From an uncultured Bacteroidia bacterium (lineage in GTDB: Bacteria; Bacteroidota; Bacteroidia; Bacteroidales; Prolixibacteraceae), in contig CAIVMQ010000029.1 of assembly GCA_903907075.1 (NCBI GenBank), forward strand, positions 1 to 64,000: a stretch of DNA of 64,000 nt. Reading direction: 5' to 3'. A program made the position numbers and the translations under genes. Shown in pieces: positions 61,313 through 64,000 of the stretch; position 1 is the first letter of the stretch, and each line of letters starts with the position of its first letter. Under the pieces are notes generated by a model that was not told the origin of the DNA, made no database searches, and was given only the letters and a program-made list of their open reading frames with translations.

Positions 61313-61684
61313 ATGAGCTTTAAAACGACCGGTAAGGTAATGCAGGTGCTTCCAGAAATTACGGGAACAAGTGCACGAGGAGAGTGGAAAAAACAAGATT
61401 TTATTATTGAAACAGCTGAAGAGCAATATCCAAAAAAAATCTGTTTTACCCTTTTTAATGACAAGAATGGAACATTCGAAAAAGTGAAACCAGGGATGGA
61501 TGTGGAAGTTTCGTTTAGCATCGAATCGCGTGAATACAATGAGAAATGGTTTAGCAACATCAATGCTTTCCGTGTTGATTTAGTATCACAAGGGGGAAAT
61601 ACAGATCATACACCACCATCATTCGCTGCTTCCGATATCCCTCCAATGGGCGATCCGGACGACAAAGACGACCTCCCATTCTAA
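61313..61684 (+). CDS. DUF3127 protein with SSB-like acidic tail
   Basis: Small protein of unknown function, probably OB-fold. The 123 residues include a DUF3127 core (KTTGKVMQVLPEITGTSARG, EWKKQDFIIET, CFTLFNDKNG) and a flexible Pro/Asp-rich tail ending DDKDDLPF. That end closely imitates the SSB C-terminal peptide (DDDIPF) that docks on DNA-repair partners. It is bounded by two terminators, so it is transcribed alone. The OB-fold and DNA-repair link are inferences. Confidence 0.85.
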   Translation: MSFKTTGKVMQVLPEITGTSARGEWKKQDFIIETAEEQYPKKICFTLFNDKNGTFEKVKPGMDVEVSFSIESREYNEKWFSNINAFRVDLVSQGGNTDHTPPSFAASDIPPMGDPDDKDDLPF

Positions 61685-61697
61685 TTCAAATCATAGG

Positions 61698-61742
61698 TTT
61701 AAACGACAAAGCCTTCGGAATCCGAAGGCTTTGTCGTTTAAA
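61698..61742. terminator. Bidirectional terminator between DUF3127 and lrp genes
   Basis: Perfect palindrome with 22-bp arms centred on 61720 (core GACAAAGCCTTCGGA and its complement) with A/T runs at both ends, between convergent genes. Confidence 0.85.
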
Positions 61743-61757
61743 AAACAGAATGAAGAT

Positions 61758-62279
61758 CTATCTAATTGGAATTTGTCTCTTAAAATCCTCCTCGAGAGAG
61801 ATGAATGTTTCAGTTCTTGCAATCCCATCAATAGCCTGAAGATCGGTATCGATGATCTTCATGAGATGCTTATTGGTTTTGGTTTGAATCTTAATAAAGA
61901 TCGCATATTGTCCCGTAGTATGATGACACTCGACAACTTCAGAGATCTCACGCAACTGCTTTAAAACCTTCTTGTCAAAGTTAACCTTCTCAAGATATAT
62001 ACCCATATAGGCAGTGGTATTATAGCCTAGTTTCTGAGGACTCACAATAAATTCAGAACCAATAATTACACCAACGGATACCAACCGTTGAACACGTTGA
62101 TGAATCGCGGCTCCTGAAACCCCACATTCGCGTGCAACTTCTAGAAACGGTATCCGTGCATTGGCGGTTATCAACTTGAGGATCTTACGATCAAGATCAT
62201 CAATATGAACACTTTGCTCCTTAAAATCGTCGTCTGATTCAATAGTGCTTTTCTTCACGATACTTTCAATTTGATACAA
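61758..62279 (-). CDS. Lrp/AsnC-family transcriptional regulator
   Basis: Feast/famine-type regulator. The 173 residues carry an N-terminal helix-turn-helix (LDRKILKLITANARIPFLEVARECGVSGAAIHQRVQRL shows it, about residues 28-66) and a RAM effector domain (YMGIYLEKVNFDKKVLKQL ... TGQYAIFIKIQTKT). An extra N-terminal segment of about 25 residues precedes the usual start; no later Met fits, so it is kept. Regulon unknown. Confidence 0.9.
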   Translation of the reverse strand: MYQIESIVKKSTIESDDDFKEQSVHIDDLDRKILKLITANARIPFLEVARECGVSGAAIHQRVQRLVSVGVIIGSEFIVSPQKLGYNTTAYMGIYLEKVNFDKKVLKQLREISEVVECHHTTGQYAIFIKIQTKTNKHLMKIIDTDLQAIDGIARTETFISLEEDFKRQIPIR

Positions 62280-62430
62280 AAATCGCTATTTATTTTCACT
62301 TTTCGAACTTTTTAGCCAAAAAAATGAGAGAATTGGCTAAAATAGAACCAATCTATCCTTATCATATCGTGTAAAAAAAGGGTGTTTTATATCCCGGTAA
62401 AGTTGTCTGCGTATCTATTTCGGCCTTCGA

Positions 62431-63675
62431 TTAATTCGGTACATCAGATCCGGAAGGATTCTGAAATACCCGAAGTCCAAACTGTGGAAGCAGTGTAAAT
62501 ATATGATCAAAGAGCTCAGACTGAAGAGCCTCAAACTGTAAACCCTGCTGCGCCTTACTAAAAACAATAATCTCAATAGGGAGTCCTTTATCAGTTGATT
62601 GAAGAAGCCGAACTATGCGGGTCATATGGTTGTGAATTCCTGGATGCATTCTACAATACCCTTCAAAATATTTTTTAAACAAGGAGAGATTGCTTGGGTT
62701 TTCGAATAAATCCATCTTTAAAGCGCCCCTATTCTCGTGATCCTGAAATTCATCGTCACCCGAAGAATAGCCTGTGATAAATTCATTAAACATGGGTAGA
62801 TTAGAGATCCGTGCAAGCATATCCTGATCGCAAAGGCAAATTGAGTTAATATCTATGGCTACAGAGCGTTGGATTCTGCGCCCCCCTGACTCAAGCATCC
62901 CTGACCAATTGATTACAGATTCTGTGACCAGTGCATAGGTTGGAATAGTGGTGATTGTTTTATCAAAATTCTGCACCTTAACAGTTGTAAGCGAGATATC
63001 ATGAACGATACCATCCACATTAAAACGTGTTACCGTAATCCAATCGCCAGGCTTTATCATATCATTGGCAGCCAGCTGAATACTTGCTACAAATCCGAGT
63101 ATAGCATCGCGGAATACCAACATCAGAACAGCAGCCATGGCTCCAAGTCCTGCAAAAAGGGTTGCAGGATTCTTATTTACCAATACTGCTATAATAAATA
63201 TGGAACCAAAGAAGTAGACCAGGATTTTCATCAATTGTATATAGCCCTTAATTGGCCGATCTTTTGAATAAGGATATGTATTATAGATCTCTTGTGCAGC
63301 ATCGAGAAACCGCAGAAACGAGCTCATCACCGCCACTGCCAGGTAGATATGGGCAAAACCCTTCATCACGGTGGGAAACCACATGATATCCTCTCCGGCA
63401 AATCCGGAAGAGATATAGATAAGAACAGCCGGGATTATATGAATTAAAACATGAAAAACCTTATGTTCATAAAGAGTGTCATCCCAAATCCCTTTGGTAC
63501 GCAAAATTATTTTGCCAAAAACCTTTACGAAGATCAGTCTGAAAATAAAATATACGATCAGCGAAAAGACCATTAGTGCCAGGAAAGAGATCAGAGTAGA
63601 CCCATAGATGGCCATCTGGTTTATCAAACCATTACTAAGTAAAAATTCTTTGATGTAATCGTAAAATACAGACAT
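62431..63675 (-). CDS. MscS-family mechanosensitive channel
   Basis: Tension-gated or small-conductance ion channel of the inner membrane (YbdG/YbiO-like). The 414 residues have about five N-terminal helices, the pore helix region (LFAGLGAMAAVLMLVFRDAILGFVASI shows the A/G-rich packing) and the MscS beta domain (MIKPGDWITVTRFNVDGIVHDISLTTVKVQNFDKTI), then an extended C-terminal cytoplasmic domain. Probably osmotic protection. It is divergent from the M64 gene at the right edge. Confidence 0.93.
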   Translation of the reverse strand: MSVFYDYIKEFLLSNGLINQMAIYGSTLISFLALMVFSLIVYFIFRLIFVKVFGKIILRTKGIWDDTLYEHKVFHVLIHIIPAVLIYISSGFAGEDIMWFPTVMKGFAHIYLAVAVMSSFLRFLDAAQEIYNTYPYSKDRPIKGYIQLMKILVYFFGSIFIIAVLVNKNPATLFAGLGAMAAVLMLVFRDAILGFVASIQLAANDMIKPGDWITVTRFNVDGIVHDISLTTVKVQNFDKTITTIPTYALVTESVINWSGMLESGGRRIQRSVAIDINSICLCDQDMLARISNLPMFNEFITGYSSGDDEFQDHENRGALKMDLFENPSNLSLFKKYFEGYCRMHPGIHNHMTRIVRLLQSTDKGLPIEIIVFSKAQQGLQFEALQSELFDHIFTLLPQFGLRVFQNPSGSDVPN

Positions 63676-63745
63676 AACTGGGAAATTTAGTAATCAAAAA
63701 ATCGGTAGTTTTGAAACGTTGTTACAAAAGTAACCAAAGATACGT

Positions 63746-64000
63746 ATGATGAAGGAAATTTTAATCTGGATTATTCTCCTTTTAGGACCTTATTCTAGTT
63801 TTGGGGGTTCTGCCTATGATTCTTTTTTTACAGATGAAGTATTACGCTTCGACTATTTTATAACCGGAACCCATTCTGATATAGCCATTATTCCGGGTCA
63901 ATTAAAGAAAGAGAAGCTCTGGGGAGGATCTCATAATTCACTGATTGATAATTTAAATCTGGGAACCTACCGGTTTCAGATTTACGATAAACAAAGTGGA
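63746..64000 (+). CDS. M64-family peptidase, N-terminal part (cut by window end)
   Basis: The first 85 codons of a secreted protein. A signal peptide (MMKEILIWIILLLGPYSSFGG) is followed by FFTDEVLRFDYFITGTHSDI, which matches the N-terminal domain of IgA-type M64 metallopeptidases (typically FTDKTLRxDY). The zinc motif HExxH would lie beyond the window. Two adjacent ATGs (63746, 63749) are equally good starts. The family call rests only on the N-terminal domain. Confidence 0.7.
   Translation, partial: MMKEILIWIILLLGPYSSFGGSAYDSFFTDEVLRFDYFITGTHSDIAIIPGQLKKEKLWGGSHNSLIDNLNLGTYRFQIYDKQSG

Overview
The window is chromosomal DNA of a Bacteroidota bacterium, most likely a Bacteroidales/Marinilabiliales-type anaerobe or facultative anaerobe. 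The evidence is: promoter elements of the Bacteroidota type (a TAnnTTTG -7 box, in the best case preceded by TTTG at 19 bp) upstream of many genes; few strong Shine-Dalgarno sites; family content typical of the phylum (S46 and S9B dipeptidyl peptidases, FISUMP-domain protein, DUF3127, PorE-like OmpA protein, fused E1 alpha/beta, M64 peptidase, DUF2520-KdsC-Maf cluster); and AT-leaning composition. Pyruvate phosphate dikinase and the [FeFe]-hydrogenase maturase HydE suggest fermentative metabolism.

Layout. 1-2.7 kb: infC (cut by the left edge) and thrS, the start of the usual thrS-infC-rpmI-rplT operon; the IF-3 gene carries an in-frame 351-bp tandem duplication. 2.9-7.1 kb: a DPP IV-type peptidase, then a FISUMP exported protein and a small exported protein bracketed by two copies of a GC-rich inverted-repeat element, then tRNA-Leu(CAG). 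7.2-14.1 kb: UDP-glucose dehydrogenase and a tight three-gene operon of exported glycoside hydrolases (GH32, GH127-like, MGH1/GH63-like). 14.2-20.4 kb: a DUF4143 ATPase with iterated promoter repeats, a dicarboxylate symporter, a YyaL-type protein, a frameshifted ICMT-like methyltransferase and a HicAB toxin-antitoxin locus whose hicA reads frameshifted. 20.5-29 kb: ComEC, an SPFH protein, HydE, def, ruvX, a ferredoxin-nitroreductase, a ferritin-like/VIT1 transporter and a DUF421 membrane protein. 29-37.3 kb: intergenic repeats, ppdK, DUF2520-kdsC-maf, an S46 peptidase with DPP11-type specificity residue, and a rhodanese. 37.4-50.7 kb: mutS2, a small exported protein with three Trp-rich repeats, and a GntR-type regulator divergent from a six-gene catabolic operon (E2, E3, fused E1, PHP-domain protein, SDR, SorE-like dehydrogenase). 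50.7-64 kb: exported 1-Cys peroxiredoxin, mnmA, mntH, methyltransferase, PorE-like OmpA protein, fructose-bisphosphate aldolase, YciO-like protein, mnmD, FKBP lipoprotein, DUF3127 protein, Lrp regulator, MscS channel and the start of an M64 peptidase.

How genes fit together. The exported peptidases and glycoside hydrolases feed on peptides and fructose/arabinose-containing glycans; ppdK and the aldolase serve central carbon flow. The most distinctive unit is the GntR-controlled operon, which joins a complete 2-oxo-acid dehydrogenase-type complex to polyol/ketose-phosphate-type dehydrogenases. A 7-bp-arm palindrome overlaps its predicted -33 element. The other standout is the duplicated IF-3. 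The remainder is mostly housekeeping with several compact regulatory palindromes.
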